Assembly: GCA_964441505.1 (NCBI GenBank)
Contig: CAYTUV010000012.1
Span: forward strand, 1 to 64,000
Length of the DNA stretch: 64,000 nucleotides
Source of the DNA: Fen-1258 sp964441505
GTDB lineage: Bacteria > Bacteroidota > Ignavibacteria > Ignavibacteriales > Melioribacteraceae
Direction of reading: 5' to 3'
The position numbers were made by a program, and so were the translations under genes. Of the stretch, positions 1 through 8,162 are shown one piece after another (positions within the stretch are counted from its first letter, which is position 1; each line of letters opens with the position of its first letter). A model generated the notes under the pieces. That model was not told the origin of the DNA, searched no databases, and saw only the letters and a list, made by a program, of their open reading frames with translations.

Positions 1-354
1 TTGAATGAATTCTTTATGCGGGATGAAAACTAAAACCGAATCACTAATTAGCTGTGCATTTACGGGATAGTTACCGCCTTCAAAAAGCGGGACATCGCCG
101 AATGATTCAAATGGTTTAATCAGATGAAGGATTGATTCCTTTCCTTTGAAAGATATTTTATAAATTTTAACCGAACCATTTAGAAGTATGTAAAATCCTT
201 TGTAGGCATCGCCTTCCATGAATATGATTTCGTTTTTTTTATAATTAACTATCTTGCTAATAGAAATTATCCGTTTTGATTGTTGGGCAGTCAGCTCCGA
301 AAATAGAGGGAGGTTGCGGAAAGTTTCAGCAGATATGTTTTGTTCATTTCTCAC
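1..354 (-). CDS. Crp/Fnr-family cyclic-nucleotide-binding regulator, N-terminal part (cut by window edge)
   Basis: Translating the minus strand from a GTG at 354 gives about 118 residues that run off the left edge. They form the first part of a cNMP-binding beta-roll: 'NLPLFSELT' helix, then 'IIFMEGDAYKGFYILLNGSV', 'KIYKISFKGKESILHLI', 'ESFGDVPLFEGG' and 'NYPVNAQLISDSVLVFIP'. This order is typical of Crp/Fnr transcription regulators, whose C-terminal HTH would lie outside the window. The frame is open back to a stop near 406, and GTG 354 is the only usual start codon before the homologous region. No clear Shine-Dalgarno precedes it, so the start is uncertain. Ligand and targets cannot be judged. 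Confidence 0.8.
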   Translation of the reverse strand, partial: MRNEQNISAETFRNLPLFSELTAQQSKRIISISKIVNYKKNEIIFMEGDAYKGFYILLNGSVKIYKISFKGKESILHLIKPFESFGDVPLFEGGNYPVNAQLISDSVLVFIPHKEFIQ

Positions 355-502
355 GATAACTGTCGAATCATATGAGCAAATATTTGCCTGATTATAATTT
401 AAGGATTATAATATTATTTGCCATTATCTATTTCTCAACAAGGGAGCCCCTGATTTTCTTTCTGTAACTCTAATCCCTTATTATCTTGGCGGCATCTTTC
501 AG

Positions 503-601
503 TCATTTAAATTTACCTAACTGTATCTCGAAATATTTTTCATAATCCTTTTTGAAATTCTCAAAAAGTTCCTTCTTAAGAAATTCTTTGCCGGCATCAA
601 G
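503..601 (-). pseudogene. Short C-terminal gene remnant (unidentified)
   Basis: A minus-strand frame of 32 codons, open from just after a TAA to a TGA, reads 'LDAGKEFLKKELFENF' then 'KKDYEKYFEIQLGKFK'. It is charged, helix-like and ends naturally, like the tail of a real protein. The preceding codons are open only in the neighbouring frame, as expected after a frameshift in a decayed gene. It could equally be chance in AT-rich DNA. No family is recognised. It lies in the 576-base gene-poor gap between the truncated regulator and tyrA. Confidence 0.25.
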
Positions 602-812
602 TTATAATTTAGCATGTCAAGTTGATGATGGCGGAGTTTATTTTTTCTGCATGTGTCCCGGTGAAATAATTATTCCAGCTCATGTATTACGGATTTTGTG
701 AATGGAAAAGTTTTGCCATCGTTTTCCAACTCATCTTACATTACCGGAATAATACCGATATATAATTTTGTTTCGGGGTTCCATTCAACATATGCTGTAA
801 GCAACCTTTTAG

Positions 813-927
813 GTTATAATACCACCGGCAATGTGTCAACCTCGAAGGTTGTGTTTTACAGAATTTGCGTTGTACAGCGCTCCTTTGGGATGGGTTGTCC
901 GAAGGACTCCTTCAGAGGGATGGGCAA
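813..927. repeat. Cluster of short inverted and direct repeats downstream of tyrA
   Basis: Two small hairpins lie close together: AACCT-TTT-AGGTT at 813-825 and CAACCT-CGA-AGGTTG at 837-851. They are followed by an imperfect direct repeat, CTCCTTTGGGATGGG near 880-894 and CTCCTTCAGAGGGATGGG near 907-924, with GAAGG-ACT-CCTTC between the two arms. The cluster ends just before the tyrA stop codon at 931. It resembles small dispersed intergenic repeats and may also help end the mutS-tyrA transcript, although no U-tract is obvious. The remainder of 355-930 shows no convincing gene. Confidence 0.35.
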
Positions 928-930
928 TTA

Positions 931-2013
931 TCAAACCTTTGTTGAAAACCCAATTTGTTCGATAACTGATTTAGCTTTGTCAGCATCACTCTCACTTTCA
1001 AAGGCCAAACGGAATGTGCCGCCGGAACCTTCGCGGATTTTCAGAAGCTCGATGTCTTTTATGTTAATGTTGCTCTCAAAAAGCGCCGTCGAAATTTTGC
1101 TAATCACTCCAGGCTCATCCTTTACAAATACAAAAACATCATAGATCTGGTTTATAAATCCCTTGTTGGATTTTGGAATTTCATCGCGTTTGACTCTTGC
1201 ACTTTCAAATTTCTGGGAGAGAGTTTCATAATCTTCTTTGGCAATAGATTTTTTTATCTGTTCCAGATCAATTATAAAATTTTCTATCGCATGAATGATG
1301 TTCTTTCCATTCTTCCGGATTATCGTTTCCCAAATATTGAATTCGCTAGAAGCGATACGTGTCATATCTCTGAATCCGCCCGCGGCATAATCAAAAAAGT
1401 TTAGCGCGCTCTCTTTGAAATTTGCTGAATTAATCAATGACACGGAAACAAGCTGTGGTAGATGACTTACAGATGCGACGATTATATCATGCACTTTCGG
1501 ATTAAGAAAAGTTATCCTCGCACCAAGCTGATGAATTATTTCCGTAAAAGAATCGATGGATCCAAAATCTTTGGCTGAATCGTTAAGTATATAGACGCAG
1601 TTTTCAAAAAGGAGTGGATCGGAATTATCGAAGCCGCCTTTCTCCTTGCCGGTCATCGGATGTCCGCCGATATAAAATCCATTCTGCTTTTTCTTATCCC
1701 AGATTTCCTGGAACACTGATTTAACACTGCAGACGTCGGTAATAATTTGATTTGGTCTGATGTGAGGTGATAATTCTTCAAATGCCGTTATTGATGCATC
1801 AACAGGTAAGCAAATAAAAATGAGATCGGAATTGAGAGCCTCATTGACCGATCCTAATTTATTATCGATCACATTTAACCGGATTGCCTTTTCAAGAATC
1901 TCCGTATTATCGAAAGCATTTATCCGGTACTGTGTGGAGAAATTTTTAATAGCCTTCGCGATCGACCCGCCGATTAAACCCAGACCTATTATTGAAATAT
2001 TCTCAATCTTCAA
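931..2013 (-). CDS. tyrA: Prephenate dehydrogenase with C-terminal ACT-like domain
   Basis: This enzyme makes 4-hydroxyphenylpyruvate from prephenate with NAD(P)+, the committed step to tyrosine. The N-terminus carries the Rossmann motif GLGLIGGSIAKAIK. The middle has the family signature 'GGHPMTGKEKGGFDNSD', followed by the all-helical dimerisation domain. The last 80 or so residues, from 'IYDVFVFVKDEPGVISKI', look like an ACT domain, which in this family usually mediates tyrosine feedback. At 360 residues the length is normal. The start is a TTG placed directly after the TAA of the upstream DAHP synthase gene, with AGGA eight bases upstream, so the two are probably translationally coupled. 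It is the last gene of the minus-strand mutS operon. Confidence 0.93.
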   Translation of the reverse strand: MKIENISIIGLGLIGGSIAKAIKNFSTQYRINAFDNTEILEKAIRLNVIDNKLGSVNEALNSDLIFICLPVDASITAFEELSPHIRPNQIITDVCSVKSVFQEIWDKKKQNGFYIGGHPMTGKEKGGFDNSDPLLFENCVYILNDSAKDFGSIDSFTEIIHQLGARITFLNPKVHDIIVASVSHLPQLVSVSLINSANFKESALNFFDYAAGGFRDMTRIASSEFNIWETIIRKNGKNIIHAIENFIIDLEQIKKSIAKEDYETLSQKFESARVKRDEIPKSNKGFINQIYDVFVFVKDEPGVISKISTALFESNINIKDIELLKIREGSGGTFRLAFESESDADKAKSVIEQIGFSTKV

Positions 2014-3027
2014 TTATAAAGTCCTGCCGATTGCAATTGCAATAAGACGAAGTTCGTCCATTAATTTGAGAAATATATCAGGCAATAACGCTTGAGGGCC
2101 GTCAGATAATGCATGTTCAGGGTCGTCATGTATCTCAATCATAATCCCATCAGCGCCGGCCGCAACAGCGGCACGCGCCATTGGCGGAACCTGATCTCTT
2201 AATCCTGTAGCATGTGACGGATCTGCAATGATCGGCAGGTGACTCTTTTTATGAACCACCGGAATCGCCGATAGATCAAATGTATTTCGAGTGTAATTCT
2301 CAAATGTTCTGATACCGCGTTCGCAGAAAAATACATTTTTATTTCCGCCACTTAAAATGTATTCGGCGGACATCAGCCATTCTTCAATTGTAGCAGCAAT
2401 ACCGCGCTTAACCATAACCGGTTTTGAGGTCTTGCCTAATTCCTTAAGAAGAGAAAAATTCTGCATGTTGCGCGCACCCAGTTGAAAGATATCTGTATAC
2501 TGATCAATAAGATCTATCTGATCCATCTGCATAACTTCAGTCACCATCAATAAATTATTTTCATCGGCTGCCGCACGCATCAATTTTAATCCTTCTTCTC
2601 CCAACCCCTGGAATGAGTAGGGTGAGGTTCGCGGTTTAAAAGCGCCGCCTCTTAAAATCTTCGCGCCTGATTTTGCAACTACTTTTGCCAGCCGGAAAAT
2701 CTGATCTTCGCTTTCAACTGAGCATGGTCCTGCTATCATTACAATCTTATTCCCGCCAAGCTCAACATCTTTGATCTTGATTATTGTATTTTCTTCATTA
2801 AAACTTCTGCTTGCAAGTTTATATGGAGTGGTAACACGGTAAACTTCATCAACACCATCAAGAATGCTGATATTGCGTGTATCGAAATTTGGTTTTACAC
2901 CAATTGCTCCAATTATTGTTCTCTCTGCACCTGTGGATTTATGAATCTGAAATCCGAATTCTTCAAGATGCTTAACAACGTTTTCTATTTGAGCTTCGGT
3001 AGCATTTTTCTGTAATATAACAACCAA
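2014..3027 (-). CDS. aroF: 3-Deoxy-7-phosphoheptulonate (DAHP) synthase, AroG/KDPG-aldolase-like type with N-terminal regulatory domain
   Basis: This enzyme condenses phosphoenolpyruvate and erythrose-4-phosphate, the first step of the shikimate pathway. Visible motifs are 'MIAGPCSVES', 'GGAFKPRTSPYSFQGLGEEG' and 'HLPIIADPSHATG', which provide phosphate- and metal-binding residues in this family. About 70 residues before the barrel form a ferredoxin-like regulatory domain, as in Thermotoga-type enzymes. The frame is open further upstream to 3114, but that extension overlaps the neighbouring gene. I chose the TTG at 3027 because GGAG sits six bases before it and the protein then begins 'MVVILQKNATEAQIENV', matching the usual family N-terminus. 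It abuts tyrA without a gap, forming a two-gene aromatic module. Confidence 0.93.
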   Translation of the reverse strand: MVVILQKNATEAQIENVVKHLEEFGFQIHKSTGAERTIIGAIGVKPNFDTRNISILDGVDEVYRVTTPYKLASRSFNEENTIIKIKDVELGGNKIVMIAGPCSVESEDQIFRLAKVVAKSGAKILRGGAFKPRTSPYSFQGLGEEGLKLMRAAADENNLLMVTEVMQMDQIDLIDQYTDIFQLGARNMQNFSLLKELGKTSKPVMVKRGIAATIEEWLMSAEYILSGGNKNVFFCERGIRTFENYTRNTFDLSAIPVVHKKSHLPIIADPSHATGLRDQVPPMARAAVAAGADGIMIEIHDDPEHALSDGPQALLPDIFLKLMDELRLIAIAIGRTL

Positions 3028-3041
3028 GTTATTCTCCGTTT

Positions 3042-3734
3042 TTAATCGTGATATTTTTTCTCGCCAGCCCGAATTGCTATCGGGATGTAATCTTCTTTGA
3101 GCGGAATCGAACATGAATAATCCGGACTATAAGCGCAGTAAGGACTGAAAGCTAAATTAAAATCTATATCATATAAATGATCGGGATCTGAATTTAGTTC
3201 CATCTCAATATATCTTCCTACGCCGTAAGTCTCATCATTTGTAGTCTGATCCGTAAATGAAATTGTATAGTACTTGTCACCGCCTCTGGTTGTGCCTTCG
3301 TAAAAATTTACCTTATAATCTTTCTTATCATAGTTGATCATGAAATAACCGTAACGTACCATCTTTCTTTCATCACCCTTGGTACCAAAAACTGTTACTG
3401 TGCCTTTCGGTGAATACTGAAACAGTTTGCTCTTAAAAACAAAATCTGGGTCAACATCAAAGTAATTTAGATTATGGAATTCGATTTTCCCTTTTTTGTT
3501 GAATGGGGAAGAGTCATCGTTTTTCATCCATTCATTTTTTGCTTCTCTTTCTTTTCCGATCCTGGCGATATATGCTTTTTGTTCAGGTGTATAATTCTTT
3601 CCGCATCCAACTAAAAATAAAATAATGAATAGCACGCAGATGATGCGGATTGGACGGATTTTCGCTGATAAATCTGTGTTTATCAGTTCGATCTGTTTCA
3701 TCTGTGTGCTATTAGAGTTTATCTTATTTCTCAT
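3042..3734 (-). CDS. DUF1684-family lipoprotein
   Basis: The C-terminal two thirds match the DUF1684 pattern: 'LNYFDVDPDFVF', 'TISFTDQTTNDETYGVGRYI', 'FNLAFSPYCAYSPDYSCSIP' and a terminal 'IPIAIRAGEKKY'. The biochemical function of the family is not established. The N-terminus has a hydrophobic core ending in the lipobox LVGC (Cys44 from the chosen start), so it is probably an envelope lipoprotein. ATG 3734 overlaps the mutS stop, suggesting coupling; an alternative ATG lies at 3701. Oddly, codons 8-36 are encoded by an 86-bp dispersed repeat, so the signal-peptide n-region and the start of its hydrophobic core derive from a mobile-looking sequence. It sits between mutS and aroF with no obvious functional link. 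Confidence 0.8.
   Translation of the reverse strand: MRNKINSNSTQMKQIELINTDLSAKIRPIRIICVLFIILFLVGCGKNYTPEQKAYIARIGKEREAKNEWMKNDDSSPFNKKGKIEFHNLNYFDVDPDFVFKSKLFQYSPKGTVTVFGTKGDERKMVRYGYFMINYDKKDYKVNFYEGTTRGGDKYYTISFTDQTTNDETYGVGRYIEMELNSDPDHLYDIDFNLAFSPYCAYSPDYSCSIPLKEDYIPIAIRAGEKKYHD
3628..3713 (-). repeat. 86-bp dispersed repeat with terminal inverted repeats, copy 1 (inside a CDS)
   Basis: Read on the minus strand it begins AATAGCACACAGATGA and ends TCATCTGCGTGCTATT, so the ends are 16-base imperfect inverted repeats. Inside there is a roughly nine-base periodicity of CAGAT/CTGAT words that switches to ATC words in the second half. A second copy of exactly the same length lies at 22959-23044, and a hand alignment without gaps matches about 69 of 86 bases. 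This copy is read through in frame as residues 8-36 of the DUF1684 lipoprotein. Confidence 0.8.
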
Positions 3735-6336
3735 CGTCAATCTTCTTTTTCAGTTCACTCAATTTATTCAACGCCTCAAGAGGTGTTAAACTGTTTATGG
3801 AAATATCGGAAATATGTTTACGTAATTCTTCATCTTTCATCTCGAAGAGGTTGATCTGAAAATCATCTCCGCCTTTGAGTTTTGCGAGTTTTGCTTTCTT
3901 CATTTCATAAGGAGTTAATTCCTTACTCTCCAAGTTAGCAAGAATTTCTTTAGCACGGTTGGTAACAAAAATGGGCAAGCCCGCCATCTGGCCAACTTGA
4001 ATTCCGTAGCTATGATCAGCGCCTCCTGAAGTTACTTTGTGCAGGAAGATTACTTTGTCCCCGTATTCGCGAACTTCAACTTTGTAATTTTTTATGCGCG
4101 GAAACAATGTTGCCATCTCGTTCAACTCATGATAGTGCGTAGCGAATAAAGTTTTTGCCGCAAGGTTCGGATTCTCATGCAAGTATTCGGTAATTGCCCA
4201 GGCGATTGAGATACCGTCAAATGTACTTGTGCCGCGACCAATTTCATCCAGCAGAATCAAACTTTTGCTTGTTGCATTATTCAAGATATTAGCTGCTTCC
4301 TGCATTTCAACCAGAAAAGTGGATTCACCTGCAGAGATATTATCACTTGCACCAACGCGTGTAAAAATGCGGTCAACTAAACCAATATGTGCCTCTTTTG
4401 CCGGTACAAAAGAACCAATCTGCGCCATCAATACAATCAATCCTACCTGGCGAAGATAAACAGATTTACCTGCCATGTTAGGGCCGGTCAGGATAATTAT
4501 TTGTTCTTCCGCAGATGAAAGTTTGTAACCGTTAGGTGTAAACTTTTCTCCTGGGGGAAGAATTCTTTCAACAACGGGATGCCGTCCTTCAGTAATGTCA
4601 ATTCTGTCGGATTCATCAAGTTGGGGACGGACATACTTATATTCATCGGCGCACTCTGCAAACGATTGATAACAATCAAGCATTGCAATTAAACGAGCGT
4701 TCTCCTGTATGGCTTCAGTCTCAACTGCTGCGGAAATTCTCACCTGGTCAAAAAGCTGATACTCAAGATTTCCAATATTCTCCTGGGCATTTAGAATTTT
4801 GTCCTCGTATTCTTTCAATTCCGGAGTGATAAAGCGTTCGCTGTTAACAAGAGTTTGTTTGCGAATATAATTGTCCGGCACCTTATCTTTATTCGCGTGA
4901 CTTATATCGATGTAATAACCAAAAACTTTATTGTAGCTCACTTTGAGAGAAGAAATTTTTGTCCTTTCACGTTCCGTCTTCTGTAAATTCGCAATCCAGT
5001 CTTTCGCGTTTGTCGAGAGTCCGCGCATTTCATCAAGTTCAGGGCTGAATCCATCTCTTATAACTCCTCCATCAGAAATTGAAAGTGGTGGATCATCTGA
5101 AATAGATCTTTCAATTTTCTCAACTAACTGTTCAAGTGAATTTAGTTTCTGGTTGATGGTAACAAGTGTCTCAATTGAAGTCTGATCTAAAAGCTGTTTG
5201 ATGAGCGGAATTTTTTTCAGAGAAGTTTTTAAGTGAAGCAGTTCGCGGGGATTAACTCTTCCAGTGCAAATTTTTGAGATAAGTCGTTCAAGATCGCCGA
5301 TTTCTTTCAATTCATTTTGCAGATTTTTCCTGAGTGTTCTATTCTGAAGAAGAGTTTCGATACACTCCTGCCGTTTTAATATAGGTTCCAATTTTCTCAG
5401 TGGGGCAGCTATCCACTTTTTCATCATTCGTCCGCCCATTGATGTAGCCGTCTTATCCAAAATGGAAATCAGTGAACCTTCGCGCTCACCCTCCTGCATT
5501 GTGAACATGATCTCAAGATTTCTCTTAGTCGAGTAATCTAGGATCATATAGTCGGAAGGATTATGCCGCGAAATCTTATTAATGTGTGTGAGATTGGCTT
5601 TTTGTGTTTCGCGTAAGTAGTTTAACGCCGCACCGGCTGCGCAAATTCCGGTAAGCATCGTTTCAATTCCGAATCCCTTCAATGTTTTTGTGTTGAAGTG
5701 ATTCATCAGTAATTCTGAAGCATATTCGAAATTGAAAATCCAGTCATCAATTTTTGTAATTCTGGCTGATGGAACTGCTTTGTGAATCAGCGGCTCAAGT
5801 TCATGTTTCAGTCTTTTTGGAATTAATATTTCTGCGGGATTAATCGAACCAAGTTGCTGGGCAACTTCAGAGCTTTTCACCTCGAAAGTAGAAAACTCGC
5901 CGGTAGATATATCACAGAAAGATATTCCGGCAATTTCATCTTCGATATAAACCGAGAGCAGATAATTATTTTTTTTGTGATCAAGAAGCTTATCGGAAAT
6001 TGTAACACCTGGGGTGACAACTTCAATTACATCCCGCTTAACAATACCTTTGGCAAACTTCGGATTTTCCATCTGTTCGCAGACGGCAACCCTGTATCCG
6101 GCACGGACCAGTTTTGGCAGATAATTATCAATTGCATGATGAGGAAAACCTGCAAGGGGGACTTCACCTGCGGCTCCGTTTGCCCGTTTAGTAAGTGTAA
6201 TTCCGAGTACTTTTGAAGCAATCTTGGCATCCTCTTCAAATGTTTCAAAGAAATCGCCCATTCTGAATAACAAAATTGTATCCGGGTAATTTTCTTTGAT
6301 CTTTCCGTACTGCGCCATTAAGGGAGTGATTGGCAT
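3724..6336 (-). CDS. mutS: DNA mismatch repair protein MutS
   Basis: MutS recognises mismatches and signals repair with MutL. The 870-residue length is normal. The mismatch-recognition motif is visible as 'FRMGDFFETF' at residues 24-33, with the Phe-x-Glu wedge F29/E31. The connector, core and clamp follow. The ATPase has Walker A 'GPNMAGKS' near residue 615 and Walker B 'LILLDEIGRGTSTFDG', followed by 'LFATHYHEL'. The C-terminal tail includes 'LTPLEALNKLSELKKKI', like the MutS tetramerisation segment. It is the first gene of the minus-strand run ending in tyrA. An exact TATCTTTG, resembling the Bacteroidota -7 element, lies about 50 bases upstream (minus strand), but no matching -33 element is visible. 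Confidence 0.98.
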   Translation of the reverse strand: MPITPLMAQYGKIKENYPDTILLFRMGDFFETFEEDAKIASKVLGITLTKRANGAAGEVPLAGFPHHAIDNYLPKLVRAGYRVAVCEQMENPKFAKGIVKRDVIEVVTPGVTISDKLLDHKKNNYLLSVYIEDEIAGISFCDISTGEFSTFEVKSSEVAQQLGSINPAEILIPKRLKHELEPLIHKAVPSARITKIDDWIFNFEYASELLMNHFNTKTLKGFGIETMLTGICAAGAALNYLRETQKANLTHINKISRHNPSDYMILDYSTKRNLEIMFTMQEGEREGSLISILDKTATSMGGRMMKKWIAAPLRKLEPILKRQECIETLLQNRTLRKNLQNELKEIGDLERLISKICTGRVNPRELLHLKTSLKKIPLIKQLLDQTSIETLVTINQKLNSLEQLVEKIERSISDDPPLSISDGGVIRDGFSPELDEMRGLSTNAKDWIANLQKTERERTKISSLKVSYNKVFGYYIDISHANKDKVPDNYIRKQTLVNSERFITPELKEYEDKILNAQENIGNLEYQLFDQVRISAAVETEAIQENARLIAMLDCYQSFAECADEYKYVRPQLDESDRIDITEGRHPVVERILPPGEKFTPNGYKLSSAEEQIIILTGPNMAGKSVYLRQVGLIVLMAQIGSFVPAKEAHIGLVDRIFTRVGASDNISAGESTFLVEMQEAANILNNATSKSLILLDEIGRGTSTFDGISIAWAITEYLHENPNLAAKTLFATHYHELNEMATLFPRIKNYKVEVREYGDKVIFLHKVTSGGADHSYGIQVGQMAGLPIFVTNRAKEILANLESKELTPYEMKKAKLAKLKGGDDFQINLFEMKDEELRKHISDISINSLTPLEALNKLSELKKKIDDEK

Positions 6337-6572
6337 AGTTAGCTTATAATTTTGCGCTAAAAATAGCTTAATGAGGGGTTAGAATCAAAGATACAAAGAT
6401 GCATTTTGTAGTTATCCATCATATCTCATATGATTCTAATGGTTTCCAATTCGGGCTTACAGAATGATTTATAAATTTCAGGATCTTCATCCGAGAATTG
6501 TAAACGGCTCAGAGTCAGATATTTTAGGAATTATCAAAATTGTTTCTGTGACCGATCAAGAAATTGGCATTC

Positions 6573-6616
6573 CCAAAATATTGTAATATTGGCTGTTTCG
6601 GAGGAGCCAAAATATT
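6573..6616. promoter_or_regulatory. Putative operator of the MocR-type regulator (direct plus inverted repeats)
   Basis: The ten-base word CCAAAATATT occurs at 6573-6582 and again at 6607-6616, exactly 34 bases apart start to start. Between them, AATATTGG at 6585-6592 forms an inverted half-site with the first copy. The cluster ends 33 bases before the MocR start codon. MocR/GabR proteins are known to bind paired direct repeats spaced a few helical turns apart, often with an inverted half-site. Autoregulation through this site is an inference. The remainder of 6337-6649, between divergent mutS and the regulator, shows nothing else certain. Confidence 0.45.
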
Positions 6617-6649
6617 CTTACTTTTAACTTAGAAATACAGGAGAAAAAA

Positions 6650-8137
6650 ATGCTGCTCTTAAATCTGGATCGGAAAAGTGAAATTCCGCTTTTTAGGCAG
6701 GTCATTTCACAATTAAAAGAAAAGATTGATAATGAAACCCTCAAGCCGGGTGACGTTCTACCTCCGACCCGAACATTTTCCAATCAGCTTGGTGTAAACA
6801 GAACAACTATATACAAGGCGTATCAGGAACTTTGGGCTCTCGGTTATATCGAAAGCCGGTCGGGTTCTTATTCATTTGTAAGACAAAGAAGAGAGTTAAA
6901 ATCCCCCGATTTAGAATTACCGGTGAATTCAATTAAATGGGCGCAGCGTGTAAATCCAAATGCTGAAAAAGTTTTTAAGATGTTCGGCAGTATTAATTAT
7001 CCGTTCAGCGAATCGATTGAAAAATTTAACGGAATCGATTTTGGAAGGCTTCATCCAGACACACGAATTTTTCCAGTAAAAGAATTCAGAAAATCTTTGA
7101 GTAAGGTGATAGCTGAGAAAGGGGAGACGGTATTGGATTACGGCGAGTGCAATGGTTTTGCAGACTTGAGAGAATATATCGCTAACAGGTTAAGATCACA
7201 CGGAATTTCCGTGGGTTCCGGCGAAATATTAATTACCAACGGGGCTCAAAATGCAATTGACCTGCTCATGAAATTGTTAGCAAAACCGGGTTCACGCGTT
7301 TTTGTTGAATCACCAACGTACGGAATGATTATTCCAACTCTAACTTATTATGATTGCGAAATCATCGGGATTCCGATGAAAGAAGATGGAGTTGATCTGA
7401 ATGCGATTGAGAAAGAATTCAAAAACGGATTGCCAATTTTCTTTTATACGATGCCTAATTTTCATAATCCAACCGGAGTGACAACAACTCAGGAACATCG
7501 AGAAAAACTGATCGCACTTTTTGAGAAGTACGGCATACCGATTATTGAAGATGCATTTGAGGAGGAGATGAAATATTTCGGAAAAGTATCTCTGCCGATA
7601 AAATCGATGGATATCAATCAGATTGTAATCTATGTCGGAAGTTTTTCCAAGATCCTTTTCCCCGGAATCAGACTTGGATGGATTGCTGCTGACAAAGAGT
7701 GTATCAAAAGGTTATCTACTCTAAAGCGTTTCAGCGATTTGAGCTCGTCGCTGCCTGTGCAAGCTGCGCTTGCTAATTTTTGTCAGCAGGGTCATTATGA
7801 ACTGCATGTTAAAAAAATTCATAAGATCTACCGGAAACGAATGATACTTGCGTCTCAGACGTTGAAAAATAAAATCAGGAATCAAAATGTAACATGGATT
7901 GAACCAAACGGCGGATTTACAATCTGGTTATCAATGCAAAATACAAAGCAGGGATATGATGAACTTAATAAAATATTTCTTTCGAACAAGATAAGATTAG
8001 CAATCGGCAAAGATTTCTTCCCACGTCCTGAAAAGAAAAAGTATTTCAGATTATCTATTGCCAGTTTAGATGAGAAAGAGATAGTAGAAGGCATTGAGAG
8101 ATTAGCAAAAGCAATCAAACAAATTTACAACAACTGA
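6650..8137 (+). CDS. MocR-family regulator: GntR-type winged helix fused to a class I aminotransferase-like domain
   Basis: Residues 1-75 form a GntR-type winged helix ('IPLFRQVISQLKEKI', 'LPPTRTFSNQLGVNRTTIYK', 'LGYIESRSGSYSFV'). The rest is a fold-type I aminotransferase domain with 'ITNGAQNAIDLLMKLL', 'MPNFHNPTGVT' and the PLP-lysine motif 'VGSFSKILFPGIRLGW' (Lys334). In this family PLP or a PLP-amine adduct acts as effector and the domain usually controls a neighbouring amine, amino acid or vitamin B6 gene. The adjacent aminotransferase 25 bases downstream is the obvious candidate target. AGGAG lies seven bases upstream of the ATG. Length is 495 residues, usual for the family. Confidence 0.93.
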   Translation: MLLLNLDRKSEIPLFRQVISQLKEKIDNETLKPGDVLPPTRTFSNQLGVNRTTIYKAYQELWALGYIESRSGSYSFVRQRRELKSPDLELPVNSIKWAQRVNPNAEKVFKMFGSINYPFSESIEKFNGIDFGRLHPDTRIFPVKEFRKSLSKVIAEKGETVLDYGECNGFADLREYIANRLRSHGISVGSGEILITNGAQNAIDLLMKLLAKPGSRVFVESPTYGMIIPTLTYYDCEIIGIPMKEDGVDLNAIEKEFKNGLPIFFYTMPNFHNPTGVTTTQEHREKLIALFEKYGIPIIEDAFEEEMKYFGKVSLPIKSMDINQIVIYVGSFSKILFPGIRLGWIAADKECIKRLSTLKRFSDLSSSLPVQAALANFCQQGHYELHVKKIHKIYRKRMILASQTLKNKIRNQNVTWIEPNGGFTIWLSMQNTKQGYDELNKIFLSNKIRLAIGKDFFPRPEKKKYFRLSIASLDEKEIVEGIERLAKAIKQIYNN

Positions 8138-8162
8138 TTAGTTGAAAATTGTAGGAGGTGTT

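Noticed and set aside
698..1144. 148-codon plus-strand open frame
   Set aside because: Most of it is antisense to the tyrA 3' end; the upstream part spans hairpins and has no recognisable protein features.
3028..3114. N-terminal extension of the DAHP synthase frame
   Set aside because: It overlaps the end of the DUF1684 gene, is unlike the family N-terminus, and a good ribosome site precedes the TTG at 3027.
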